DNA from: Paramacrobiotus richtersi
Lineage: Eukaryota; Tardigrada; Eutardigrada; Parachela; Macrobiotidae
Assembly: GCA_034698045.1 (NCBI GenBank)
Contig: JAQGAU010001246.1
Span: 1-20,282, forward strand
Length of the DNA stretch: 20,282 nt
Direction of reading: 5' to 3'
Part shown: in pieces, positions 1 to 9,400 of the stretch
Position numbering within the stretch: the stretch's first letter is position 1
Layout of the letters: each line of letters begins with the position of its first letter
Notes under the pieces: model-generated
The model's database searches: none
What the model was told of the DNA's origin: nothing
Seen by the model: the letters and a program-made list of their open reading frames with translations, nothing else
Translations under genes and position numbers: made by a program

Positions 1-205
1 GGATGCAACGTGAATTAATGATTACGGATAGGACCCCGATATTACTCAGAGTGCCCATTGTAAATCCGAAAAGGTCAATCACTGTTGCTAACGTCCATGT
101 TGGCAGAGTAGATTGATTAGTGTGGACATTTGACGTCCTGTTATCCAGGGAAATACTCTCAGACAAATTCTTTGGTACACAAGACACCGTGAAAGACAGA
201 TTCAT
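1..205 (-). CDS. Class A GPCR, copy 0 (5' part, runs off window)
   Basis: The start codon is the reverse complement of 203-205, and the frame stays open for 68 codons to the window edge. The translation begins MNLSFTVSC and closely follows the N-termini of the receptors at 11099-12214 and 15954-17063. It has an extracellular N-tail with several N-x-S/T glycosylation sequons (NLS, NRT, NQS), then the start of membrane span 1 with the GTLSNIGVLSVI motif that carries the conserved Asn of helix 1. Nucleotide identity to copy 1 over this stretch is roughly 88 percent by eye. No frameshift or stop is seen. It is the lowest-coordinate member of a tandem receptor family; ligand unknown. Confidence 0.85.
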   Translation of the reverse strand, partial: MNLSFTVSCVPKNLSESISLDNRTSNVHTNQSTLPTWTLATVIDLFGFTMGTLSNIGVLSVIINSRCI

Positions 206-1490
206 CGTAAACCGATAAAAATTAGAATCAGTAAAAATTCAAATTTTATGTTACATAAGACAGAATCTTCGGACTGTGATTTAGGAAATTTGTAACAGTA
301 TACTGGGTCGAACGGACGATGGTTAGTAAAGCTACAAGCACAAGCGGCACGCAGTCTCGCAGATGCCAAATATACTGGATGTATATTTGGTGATGATATA
401 CCCGAATGATATATCAGAATTTATGCTGCTCATTGAATTCTGCGGCATCTGTGGATCAAATTAGCGATATTACATTGCTTCCTTAACGATTCCTGTCCAA
501 TACGCAACTCCAATACGGTTTTGCAAAATAATCTGGTGTACTCTCTGAATAGAAAAGCTGAACAAGTGCACCAGTGAACAACACTTCTTTGTTAAAATTC
601 ATCTGGGAGCGCGTGCTGGAGAATTAAATTCCGTTGCACTCGACGTCAACCCTAGAGTCTGGTCTATAATTAAAAGAGCACTCGTAGCCTAGCGAGCTGA
701 TCACACAGCAAAGACGTAATATCCCAAAATGAATCGAGATTCTGTCCCACCAAGCTGCCTGCAGCGGATTAGTATGAATTCTGAAACGGTCTCATGTGCG
801 AGTACAAGTTGAGAACAAACCAAATAAAAATTTCCCTGGTTACTGTTTCGTGTTTCTGCTTTTTGTTTTGTTGCACTTACATATATTCATGCAATATGTA
901 TCCGGAATGTGCAATTTGTTTTTTGTGTCGGGGTCTGTACCTTTATACACTACGTTGTTTTGTTGCTTGTTTTTTTTTATTGGATGTATATTGTATCGGT
1001 AGTAATCCTTCTGATTGGTAACAGCTCAACTGGATATGTGTACTTTAGACCAACCTTCTCATGACTAATGCATCTAGATTGAGATGAACCTGTTAACTGT
1101 TGAGAACTAACTTCAGTCTTGGCTATCCCCAGTGTCTGTAATCTGGTTCGTGCTTTCCGTGTTAATAAACGTGCTGCCCGCAACCTCCGGATGTCGTGCT
1201 TACCGTGTTCTAAGATCTGCAACGTGTATCCGCTTCGTCGCGGATCCGTGCTCTTCATTCTCTACGTGTGCCAGACTCATGCCAGCCAGACATCCAGCTC
1301 CGATTAGTGTTACATACTTGCACTCGTTATGAGAACTGACCATCGATTACATAAGAACAGCCGTAATTCAGAATCACCACCAACATTCTAAATCGTGGTA
1401 AGGCGAATAGCCACTCCACTAGGGATATACACCAGGGACGCACACTACCGCAAAGCTTAAGAACACCATACTGGAATGGAGTGATACATG
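206..1490. other. Upstream region of GPCR copy 0, no gene seen
   Basis: No convincing gene. Much of this stretch aligns by eye with the DNA upstream of GPCR copy 1 (12215-13060) and more weakly with that of copy 2 (17064-17970), so it is part of the duplicated unit. Two blocks, near 607-675 and 692-733, are especially similar. Short open frames here, for example at 794-1021 and 977-1258, have no recognisable domains and are not called. Similarity to other units fades after about 1020. Confidence 0.6.
607..733 (-). promoter_or_regulatory. Highly conserved block upstream of GPCR copy 0
   Basis: The stretch 608-673 matches 12720-12785 with about one difference in 66 bases, better than the roughly 88 percent seen across the coding start of the same two genes. 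A second block at 692-733 matches 12797-12838, and a version of it occurs at 17742-17777. Read on the gene strand, the first block contains TGACGTC (at 642-648), which resembles a cAMP-response half element. It lies about 400-530 bp before the start codon. It could be a promoter, a 5' untranslated exon, or simply a recently converted stretch; which one is inference. Confidence 0.4.
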
Positions 1491-1502
1491 ACAGTGCGTT
1501 TT

Positions 1503-1746
1503 CTCGGCCGACGGATTAAAGCGAACCAATGTATTCGCGGCCAGCGCGTTGAATGAAGGGGGAATGGGGGGTTATCATGGTACTATAAGCTACTACAAGA
1601 AAAGAGCAGAGAAAAGGAAGGCTCATCTCACACTTAACAATTCGCTAAAGCAGGCAGTTGCACGAGTCGGATATAAGGACGTCGAGATGGTATCAGCAGG
1701 CGTATCCCGGGCTGACAGTAAAAGACCAAACGGTCACACAGGCTAG
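1503..1746 (+). pseudogene. Decayed endonuclease-domain fragment of an R2-like element
   Basis: Conceptual translation of 1523-1743 includes GYHGTIS, then LNNSLKQAV, then RADSKRPNGHT, ending in a stop at 1744-1746. These line up in order and spacing with the zinc-knuckle and endonuclease part of the intact protein at 2212-4326 (GLHGLSC, LNDVIQRGL, RGDGKRPDGLT). The knuckle cysteines are gone, no ATG is present, and the WDVTV strand that should follow is missing. A related fragment at 18203-18470 shares the RTNVFA...LNE...YH stretch, so the insertion predates duplication of the GPCR-cyclase unit. I judge it an old dead copy. Confidence 0.5.
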
Positions 1747-2211
1747 CGTTTTAAGAACGGGCAAGCAAACCCAGGAAGCAACCCACCGGTGTACGTTGCC
1801 TTGATCTATTACTTTTCGGTGCAGGCTGGCACGAGACCTTCACGCGCTGCGCCGAAGTTCCGAACGCGAAAAAGCGGTCAAATCGCACAACATTACGAGC
1901 GAAAACATTTTATGCTCATCGGTCTTCGATACCCCGCCGTGCATCCGGAAGCGCACCGGTTGATGTCGACTTTAGCCATATAAATCCGACAATGACTCGG
2001 GGAAGGGCATAACGCAATCAACAGAGACCAACGAACAAGTTTTTTTTTTTCAGAATGATACTCTAATGGTATGTTATTAATTGTAAGTATCAAACAATAG
2101 TAAGACGTACTCGGCCTGTAAAGCGGATCAAATTATTATTATGCAAGTTTCCAGCTTAGCTGCTGCGCTTTGCAGTACTTAACTGACAATGATGAATAAC
2201 TCAAGACATAA
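1747..2211. other. Unassigned stretch before the reverse transcriptase frame
   Basis: No gene identified. The frame of the decayed fragment reopens at 1789-1983 without a recognisable domain. A run of eleven or more T followed by CAG lies at about 2040-2053. This stretch may hold the rest of the old fragment plus the 5' end of the younger element; I cannot place the boundary. Confidence 0.4.
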
Positions 2212-4326
2212 ACACTGCAGCAGCACCTCAAGGAGTTGGTCAAAGTACCAGGGGAAACGGGATCAAACCTCCTGTCCGCATTAACCAGGCTAGTGAACAA
2301 AGCCCTCTCCGGAGACATAACGCCTGCTGCCAGGCAAGTATTTTTTGGTGGAAACCTCACCCCTCTTCTCAAAAAGTCAGGTGGAATTCGTCCAATTGTG
2401 AGTGGATGCACGTTTCGTCGTTTAACTGGAAAAGTAATCAGTCGACGACAGCAAGGTCCCCTTGGAGATTTGTTCAGACCAGTTCAGTTGGGGTACGGGA
2501 CACGTGGAAGTGCTGAAGCTGCGGTACATGCTTCCAGGTCTTTCCTAGAGTGCGATGATACGGATGTGCAGGTGCTGTTGAAGATCGATTTTGCTAATGC
2601 TTTCAACACCGTACGCCGCGACGTTATGCTGAAACGAGTGGTCGAGGAAATCCCGGAGTATTTCAAGTTTATTTCCGCGGCGTATAAGCATCCGTCGTCT
2701 CTGTTTTGTGGGGAAAATATAATACGGTCTGTCCATGGCATCCAGCAAGGCGACCCGTTGGGCCCAATGCTTTTTTGTTTGGCAACAGAAGATATGTCCA
2801 GCAAGTTGGTTTCCCCGTTGAACGTCTGGTACTTGGACGATGGCACAGTAGGAGGAAGGCCGGATGTGGTGCTGAATGATCTGCGGACTGTTATTGAGGA
2901 AGCGAAGAAAGTCGGTTTGAGTCTTAATTTCGGAAAGTGTGAGTTGTTCACGTTTGGCGGAACGGTTGCGAGTCAACAGGACGCTTTTGATCGTTTCGAA
3001 GAGTTAGCTCCGGGGATACAACAGGTTGCGCTAGATCAGCTGGATCTCCTTGGGGCCCCACTCACTGAATGGGCAATTGGGCGAGTGTTGGATGGGAAGA
3101 TCGGTCAGATCAAAAAGCTGACCGATCTACTCGGTGTGTTGCCAGCTCACCAAGCTTTTTTCCTGTTGAAGAATAGTCTGTCTCTTCCGAGATTGTTGTT
3201 TACCCTTAGGTCGGCTCCGTGCTGGAAGCGCATGGACAAGCTGCGGCAGTTTGACGAAATTGTTCGCGTAAAAGCAGCTGAACTCACGAATGTCGAGATG
3301 AGTGAGACAGTATGGACACAAGCAACGCTGCCCGTTAGATCCGGCGGTTTGGGGTTACCGAAGGCTGAAGAAATTGCAGTCCCCGCGTATCTATCCTCCC
3401 TTCATGCCACGGAAGCACTGGTAGAAGAAATTTACACTGATTCGCAGAATGGAGAGAAGGAAGCCTTAGCAATTATGCTTGAGGATCAAACGAAGAAAGG
3501 ATCACCGGCGCAGGAGGATCGTTGCAACCAGGCTGCCTGGACGGAGATGTTGACGGCCGCGAAGCTGGAGTCTCTCATGGTAAACGCTGACGTTATCGCA
3601 AAAACACGTTTGTTGGCTGTTTCCAGGAAGGAGTCCGGAGCGTGGTTGTCCGCATTGCCGGTGGCTAGTCTGGGAAATATGTTGGATGATGCCAGTCTGC
3701 GTATTGCGATCGCTCTTCGTTTTGGCGCTGTCATTTGTAACGAACATCGATGTCGGTGTGGAGAAATCGTTGATAAATGGGGCCTGCACGGATTATCATG
3801 CCTGAAGTGTTCCGGTAAAAACGAGCGGCACTCTCGGTTAAACGACGTTATTCAGCGCGGACTTGGGTCTGCCAAGATGGCAGCTATTCGTGAACCCCCT
3901 GGGCTGGATCGAGGAGACGGAAAGAGACCAGATGGCCTAACCTTATATCCGTGGAAGAATGGGAAGTGTCTAACGTGGGATGTCACAGTTGCAGATACAT
4001 TTGCGCAAAGCTATATTGCCCACACATCGGTGGAAGCAGGATCAGCGGCTGGAAAGGCAGAAGAACGAAAGTTTGCATTGTACGAAGGACTAACCGATAG
4101 ATATGTGTTCCAGCCAGTAGCGTTCGAGAGCATGGGATGCTGGGGTCCGAGCACAGGAGGATTTCTTCGCGAATTAGTAAGGAGGATTAAGGAACAAAAT
4201 GCAGAGGAACGCACAATGGAATATTTGTCACAAAGAATCAGTATCGAAATTCAAAGAGGAAACGCCGTGTGCATTCTTGGTACTTGTGATTGCAGTAGAT
4301 TGGATGAGCTCTTTCTGATTGTGTAA
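2212..4326 (+). CDS. R2-like reverse transcriptase with restriction-like endonuclease (5' end not defined)
   Basis: The open frame of 704 sense codons ends in TAA at 4324-4326. Counting from the TTG codon at 2236 as residue 1, it has reverse transcriptase motifs: GGIRPIV (49-55), motif A IDFANAF with Asp118, motif B QGDPLGP (171-177) and motif C YLDD (199-202). After a long thumb/linker comes a zinc knuckle (Cys506, Cys508, His518, Cys522) and a PD-(D/E)xK type endonuclease with RPDG (564-567) and WDVTV (581-585). This order is that of R2-superfamily LINEs, which reverse transcribe at a self-made nick. No in-frame ATG occurs before motif A, and the frame opens just before a TGCAG that looks like a splice acceptor. 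The copy is therefore 5'-truncated, spliced, or started by non-AUG means. All catalytic motifs are intact, implying a young insertion. Confidence 0.88.
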   Translation, partial: TLQQHLKELVKVPGETGSNLLSALTRLVNKALSGDITPAARQVFFGGNLTPLLKKSGGIRPIVSGCTFRRLTGKVISRRQQGPLGDLFRPVQLGYGTRGSAEAAVHASRSFLECDDTDVQVLLKIDFANAFNTVRRDVMLKRVVEEIPEYFKFISAAYKHPSSLFCGENIIRSVHGIQQGDPLGPMLFCLATEDMSSKLVSPLNVWYLDDGTVGGRPDVVLNDLRTVIEEAKKVGLSLNFGKCELFTFGGTVASQQDAFDRFEELAPGIQQVALDQLDLLGAPLTEWAIGRVLDGKIGQIKKLTDLLGVLPAHQAFFLLKNSLSLPRLLFTLRSAPCWKRMDKLRQFDEIVRVKAAELTNVEMSETVWTQATLPVRSGGLGLPKAEEIAVPAYLSSLHATEALVEEIYTDSQNGEKEALAIMLEDQTKKGSPAQEDRCNQAAWTEMLTAAKLESLMVNADVIAKTRLLAVSRKESGAWLSALPVASLGNMLDDASLRIAIALRFGAVICNEHRCRCGEIVDKWGLHGLSCLKCSGKNERHSRLNDVIQRGLGSAKMAAIREPPGLDRGDGKRPDGLTLYPWKNGKCLTWDVTVADTFAQSYIAHTSVEAGSAAGKAEERKFALYEGLTDRYVFQPVAFESMGCWGPSTGGFLRELVRRIKEQNAEERTMEYLSQRISIEIQRGNAVCILGTCDCSRLDELFLIV

Positions 4327-4422
4327 AGTGTGTGTTCGCGAGGCGAGTTTATTTGTTTTTACCGGTGTTATTGCAGTGTTCTGTGACTTCATCGAATTTA
4401 TGCTGAGGACCACAGACCGTTT

Positions 4423-4450
4423 CATCCAGATCCGCTGGTGGATCTGGATG
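4423..4450 (+). other. Perfect 11-bp stem-loop in the 3' region of the R2-like element
   Basis: CATCCAGATCC at 4423-4433 pairs with GGATCTGGATG at 4440-4450 around a six-base loop. It lies about 100 bp after the reverse transcriptase stop. Structured 3' untranslated RNA is what R2-type enzymes recognise before target-primed reverse transcription, so this is a candidate recognition hairpin. Confidence 0.55.
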
Positions 4451-4496
4451 TTTGTCCCTTAGCGCTTTTACCACGTCATCGGACAGCGTGGCAACT

Positions 4497-4518
4497 GTTT
4501 CCTCTGACGTGAGGAAAC
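4497..4518 (+). other. Perfect 8-bp stem-loop, second 3' hairpin
   Basis: GTTTCCTC at 4497-4504 pairs with GAGGAAAC at 4511-4518 around the loop TGACGT. Together with the hairpin 47 bp upstream it suggests a folded 3' untranslated region of the retroelement. Confidence 0.5.
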
Positions 4519-4766
4519 AAGTTTATTGGTTCAATATAGACCGGCAGTGGCACAGCGGGTGAATGGCTACTGGCTTGACTGTCCGTGAAAGATGGAACCT
4601 GGTCCTCCTCGAACAATGCAGACGAGATTTTTTCCGTAAACTCAAGGAGTATGCATCATGTCTCTTACATTCTGGCTGTTCTTGTCCCATGTGCACTAAT
4701 TTTTTAAAATTAAGATGTCCAGAAACGACATTTTTGGTGTCGGAAGTTGATCTATGGCAACTTAAA

Positions 4767-6453
4767 TCAGTATATAAGTTTGAACATCTTTCGACGTGTG
4801 AAAAATGCAAAACATGCAAATTTTGTGAGGTTCGACATTCTCCAGTTCCAGCGCTGATCAACACGAAGCTTTAGACAGTTGCATAATGCACTGTGATTCC
4901 AGACGTTGGTGGAACACATCGCGGTGTCGCATACAGCATATTGCAAGTGTTTGTTCTCAATTTTCAACTGCTGAATCTGCACATGTAGAGCTAAATTTGC
5001 TATCCACGGCCCCGTCAACCAAAAGGTTTCGCAAAGGCCCTTTCCCTGTAACACACATCCTGCCTGCAGAAGTACAGTGTGCAAACAATAAACTGAAATT
5101 AGGACTAGACAAATCAAGTGCAAACTCCGTGCGATTGAGGTTAGGAACATTGGCATATGTACCGTAGTAATAACAACTGGTACTAAACACTACCGTATTA
5201 AACGTGCAGTTGCAAAACTTGCGTACTTTGATATCAATCACTCCACGGGAAGTAAAGACATAACGATCGCCCAGCTGTATCTCATCGACCAGCTTCCGTA
5301 CACTGCTGCTGACATGGATTTTATTGGCTATAAAAACGGCAGTGAAACAGAACCGCTTGATGATGCCATGACAAAAGTTGAGCATAACAGGTCGCGAACC
5401 GATATATATAAATATTTGAAGTGATATGCCGAGACTCGGCCTTCATGTACAGTACATACCTAAACCAGCGGTTTCCATCCGGCTGGCGATGTTGACGGTA
5501 TCTCCGAATCTGCGAAGTTAAGAGTGCAGCCGTGGGTTATCGCAAACGTTTGCTAATTCTAATGCTAATTCAGATATACAAGATTTGTTGCCACGTACAG
5601 GCAATATCGAGGCATCTTTTGTCCAACCACTCCAGCTGCACATGGACCTTTCTCGAAAACACTAGGAATAAAGCCATGAGCTGCATTTCTAAGTATATTT
5701 AGTCTACCGGTATGGATTCCGATTCTGAGAGGAAGTCCTTCCTGTGACCTTCGTAGACCCATGTGTGTCTTGTTTTCCATTAGAGCTAGGGCAAGATTCA
5801 CAATATGGCCAATGTGCCCGGTTCCGTTCCGGACCGGGAGACCACTGGCAACCTGAAATCAAACGGTACGGATTAAATTTACAAGCCCGGGATGGAAAGA
5901 CATCAGTGATGTCACCATATACGAATCTTTGATCGTTTCAACTTTGTAAACGTCAAAACGTTCCAGTAAACAGTCGAAACTAATGTAGATGTCGCGAAGC
6001 AAGTGTACAACATCCTTAGGCGTCGAAGCCACACAAAAATCAGGAAACTCGGGAAGTGCGCTGAAGAGCAGACTTATCGAATCGAACATTTCAGGCAAAA
6101 TGTGTGTTTTGTTGCGCAGATTCAAAGATCTGAGAACACAAACTTGCACACCTTTTGCTGCATTTGCCTTATCTTCAAGGGCGCAACAAACTTTGGAACA
6201 ATTTCCGAGAGCAACTTGTCCACTTTAACGCTTTCATCCAGAAGATCCACTGTTCGCGCCAGTATTAGCGCTTCGAGTTCGCTGGTAAAGTTTTCCAGGC
6301 GGCGAATCAAACTGGCAATCACATTCGTGCGTGGATACGTTTCTGCAAAGACGCGCATGACCTGCTCAACTGCTGGACGATCAGACGGATAGTGGTGCGT
6401 CATCGAAAGGAGGAGTGAACGGATCGCTGGAACAGTCACAGCACCGACGTTTA
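4767..6453 (-). other. RGC signalling helix and cyclase domain (exons 16-22)
   Basis: Exon 16 encodes YPSDRPAVEQVMRVF, then LENFTSELEALILARTVDLL and KVDKLLSEIVPK, the conserved coiled linker. Exon 17 gives PEMFDSISLLFSALPEFP, STPKDVVHLL and DVYKVETIKDSYM. Exons 18-20 give VASGLPVRNG, LRIGIHTGPCAAGVVG, MPRYCLFGDTVNIASRMET. Exon 21 gives KIHVSSSVRKLVDEIQLG and RGVIDIK; exon 22 starts GKGLCETFWL. Present: guanine-selecting Glu (VETI) and Cys (RYCL), second metal Asp (KDS), Asn and Arg (VNIASR). Missing: the first metal Asp, since FSD is FSA here with an ungapped alignment, and the following IVGFT is LPEFP. The tail after FWL, about 80 residues, resembles no cyclase tail. Confidence 0.82.
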
Positions 6454-9400
6454 CTCCGATCCGCTCGTGTGGTTCGTTACTTTACACCGTGGCCAACAGC
6501 GTTGCGGAGTTTTCTGTGTAATATTATTGCAACATCGGTCGCTGACATTCATAACCGCCGCTGTACATACAGTATGATGAGCCGAGGTTACCTTTAAAGC
6601 TTAAAGGATCTTTAAAATTGATGTCCATCGGTGTTTTCCCACTGGTAACTTCTGCAATAATAACTCCCAAACTGAAGACATCGCCTGCGTGGGAGCCCGG
6701 TACGTGTTGCTTGGCTAGTATTTCAGGCGCCACCCAGAACTCGTGAAGCTGCCAGTGATAGGTTCCACATCCTCCGAAAATGGCAGAATACAGCTTGCTT
6801 GTGCCAGCTGCGGCTAACTGTATGGAGAATCGCTTGTCTACCATGCAGTTTAAGCTGCATAAGGCTCCATGAAACCCCAGCCGGCTTTTTTTCAGATACT
6901 GAACTGCCTGTATCAAAATAAACGTTTTAAACAGTTGTTGTAAATTCTCCTAATGATTCAGGTAGCAACACGCGCTATCGCAAAACGTACCCTCCTTTTA
7001 GTCTATTTCTAGCATCTGGCTATGATTGAAATGAAACCTGCTGCCTCAAGTGATAAGGCATTACTTTAGCATCCGGAGTTCAACGTGGAACGTTTTCATA
7101 GCGGACGAAATAAATTTACATGTTTTGCAAACATAATTATAAATTTGGATACAATCTACAGCAGTTTGATATCACTTCCATATTGCAAGATTATTGGCTT
7201 TTCGGGTCAACGTTTAACGACCGACAGCTACGTGATGTAAGAATGACAAATTCGTTTATCAGATCCCAGCAGATCGATCCCCGGATATCATGGCTGAGCA
7301 CAATACGATCGCTGTCGATGAATGATCTCAATATCCCACGTGCGCCAAAATCCCAGATCAGCAAAACAGCTTCATTATCGAAATACAAACCGCGGAAATT
7401 TTGTATGTTTCCATGACTGATTGATCTAATCTGCAATCACATCAATAAATTCACATAATATTCTCACGAATTCCACCCTTCCTCATTTGCTTGACGGACG
7501 CGTTGAATACAATTAACCAAAATGTCTCATAGCCCTACTTGCATAGCATCTGGCAATACAGACGGAATAACTAGAAATTACCTCAAAAAGTACGTCAACG
7601 GTCTTGCGTTGGCTCGACATTTGCTTTTCGGTTAATACCGTTTCCAAGCGTTCTACCCAAAGAATCTGATGCTTTTCATGTACGTAAATGTGATCAAGAC
7701 AGTGCTTTGTCCAGTCATCCAGGACAATTTCTGTAATGTTGTGTGCATTGCGAAGAGGTGTTAAGGAAAATGTTGATGGATAAAGGTACCAATCGGCCAG
7801 TGACCTTAAGGCACGCATCGACAGCATTCTGCAAACAGCGAACTAATATTCCTTTACAGTATTACTTGAAACATTGTATGGGTCGTTTCACTTCAGCAGT
7901 AGTGTGAACAGTATCACGCCTGTTCCCAGGATCGCTCCAATTCCGCTCCCGAAATACAAAAGATACGCTGTGTCCAAAAACTTACGTTAGAACAGATTGA
8001 TAAACGTCGCATAGAATTTAGAAATGTTCCACACATACAACTTTCTTCAATGCATTTGTCGTTTCGGAAGCCGCATTTAGGAGCATCACGTGGAACACTG
8101 CCGTTTCCGGGCCAAGCAGTAGCAAGTCGATGAGAGACTTCATGCAACGAGTGGCACTTCACGCAGTATTGCCACGCCAACTGTAAGTAATGCACATCCA
8201 AGTTCGTCTCTTAAAAAAGGTACATTGACTAATAAAGGTGCGCTACTTCTGCAGTCAGGGAAAGGTTATCCAACCGCCAAAAATTCGAGTTCACCGTGCG
8301 AATACCACGATCGTTAATAAGGAATTCTCCTGAGACGAAATTAAATGACCGGTTGTAAAAGTTTTTCACGAAGCTTCGACCACCCATTTCAGTAGTCACG
8401 TTCTGCATCTCGTGATAGATCTGCGAAATGTTTCTCTTCTTTTGTTCAGGTTCAGTTGAGATAGTATATTCAGCGTTGTTCTATCGAAAATACCTCGGCG
8501 AATGTGCTGGCTGCTTCGTATGATGCCATTGTTAAAACGTTCACCTATTGAAACGACAAAATTACCACAGATTACGGAATTTCACAATGCGGTGGAATAT
8601 TAATACTCCCAGTTTGGTTTCGTAGTACCTCGCCTTTTCGTCGTGTATAATTGTACTTCTCTCGAGCCACAACTCTCATTTTCTCAACGATAAATGCTCC
8701 GTTATTCCACTTGGTAGCTTCATTGTTGATCAAGATAAGGGACTTCATAGCAAAAAGCGCAATCTACGTAATAATTTAGAGCTAGCCTGCTATATTAGAC
8801 CAAGCTGCAAATAATTTCAAGTAATAATTATTGTGTTGCAACCTCATCGTAAGCGTCGTTTTCTTGCCAAATTCGTTCCTGAGATATTTTTGTCACCAGT
8901 TGCGGGGCCGTTAAGAAGACCTATAACGAAAGCATCCGAAGAGTGATAACTATATGAAAGCGCAATGACTGCAGCAAACTGTATGCGATATCTTACATAT
9001 TCTCCCTGGGTCATGCCTAAACCTTCCGCCAGTATCTATCATAAATGAGAGTTTCAAAAAATCTAACCAGCTCATAATCGCGCTCTACATAGAAACACAT
9101 TACTAACCAGGAATGTCCGCACGATGGCCAAGTCAGCATAGATGAAGACGACTGTAACAGCGACCAGTCGAAACCCGAAACACGAATACTCGACACTCTC
9201 ACTTACTTCTGCTTTGCGTTTTTGTTATCTCCAGAATTTTCGAGAATGTGCTGTTATCTGCAGCCGGATCGAAGTCGTGAATATGCACCACATACTGACC
9301 GGAACCGTTTACAAGGCGTTTGTGGAAAGTGGTGCACGCAGCAGAGGTGTACCCGGTGGACGCAATGTTTCTGGACAGACGATCGCAAATTAAGGCCACC

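Larger units (their letters stand above)
2212..4518 (+). mobile_element. R2-superfamily non-LTR retrotransposon (minimal extent)
   Basis: Minimal span from the first open codon to the second 3' hairpin. Outside it, DNA resembling the other unit of the array resumes at about 4675: the CCCATGTG(C/G)ACTAATTT stretch matches 18446-18463. The left junction lies somewhere between about 1746 and 2212. No poly(A) tail or clear target-site duplication is visible, which fits R2-type elements, where tails are short and target duplications small or absent. The host DNA is the intergenic space of the GPCR-cyclase array, not ribosomal DNA. Confidence 0.6.
4327..4766. other. Retroelement 3' region and RGC downstream flank
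   Basis: Up to about 4670 this appears to be the 3' untranslated part of the R2-like element. After that it is array DNA downstream of the guanylate cyclase stop. On the minus strand an AATAAA (reverse complement of 4522-4527) sits about 240 bp past the cyclase stop and could serve as a polyadenylation signal, although it lies inside the inserted element. A 103-codon plus-strand frame at 4563-4874 is Cys-rich but overlaps the cyclase last exon and is not called. Confidence 0.4.

Noticed and set aside
977..1258. 93-codon minus-strand frame, basic in composition
   Set aside because: No family resemblance, no conserved counterpart in the other units, and it lies in noncoding upstream DNA.
2484..2976. 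Two long minus-strand frames (155 and 143 codons)
   Set aside because: They are antisense shadows of the reverse transcriptase domain, which has all its motifs on the plus strand.
4563..4874. 103-codon plus-strand frame with ATG and many cysteines
   Set aside because: It spans the retroelement 3' region and the antisense of the cyclase last exon, and has no recognisable domain; most likely chance.
5565..5801. Minus-strand frame reading through between the GIHTG and GPCAAGVVG cyclase motifs, suggesting an insertion in the protein
   Set aside because: The extra 20 residues are a 60-bp GT-AG intron (5707-5648) that happens to be in frame; removing it restores the exact family motif.
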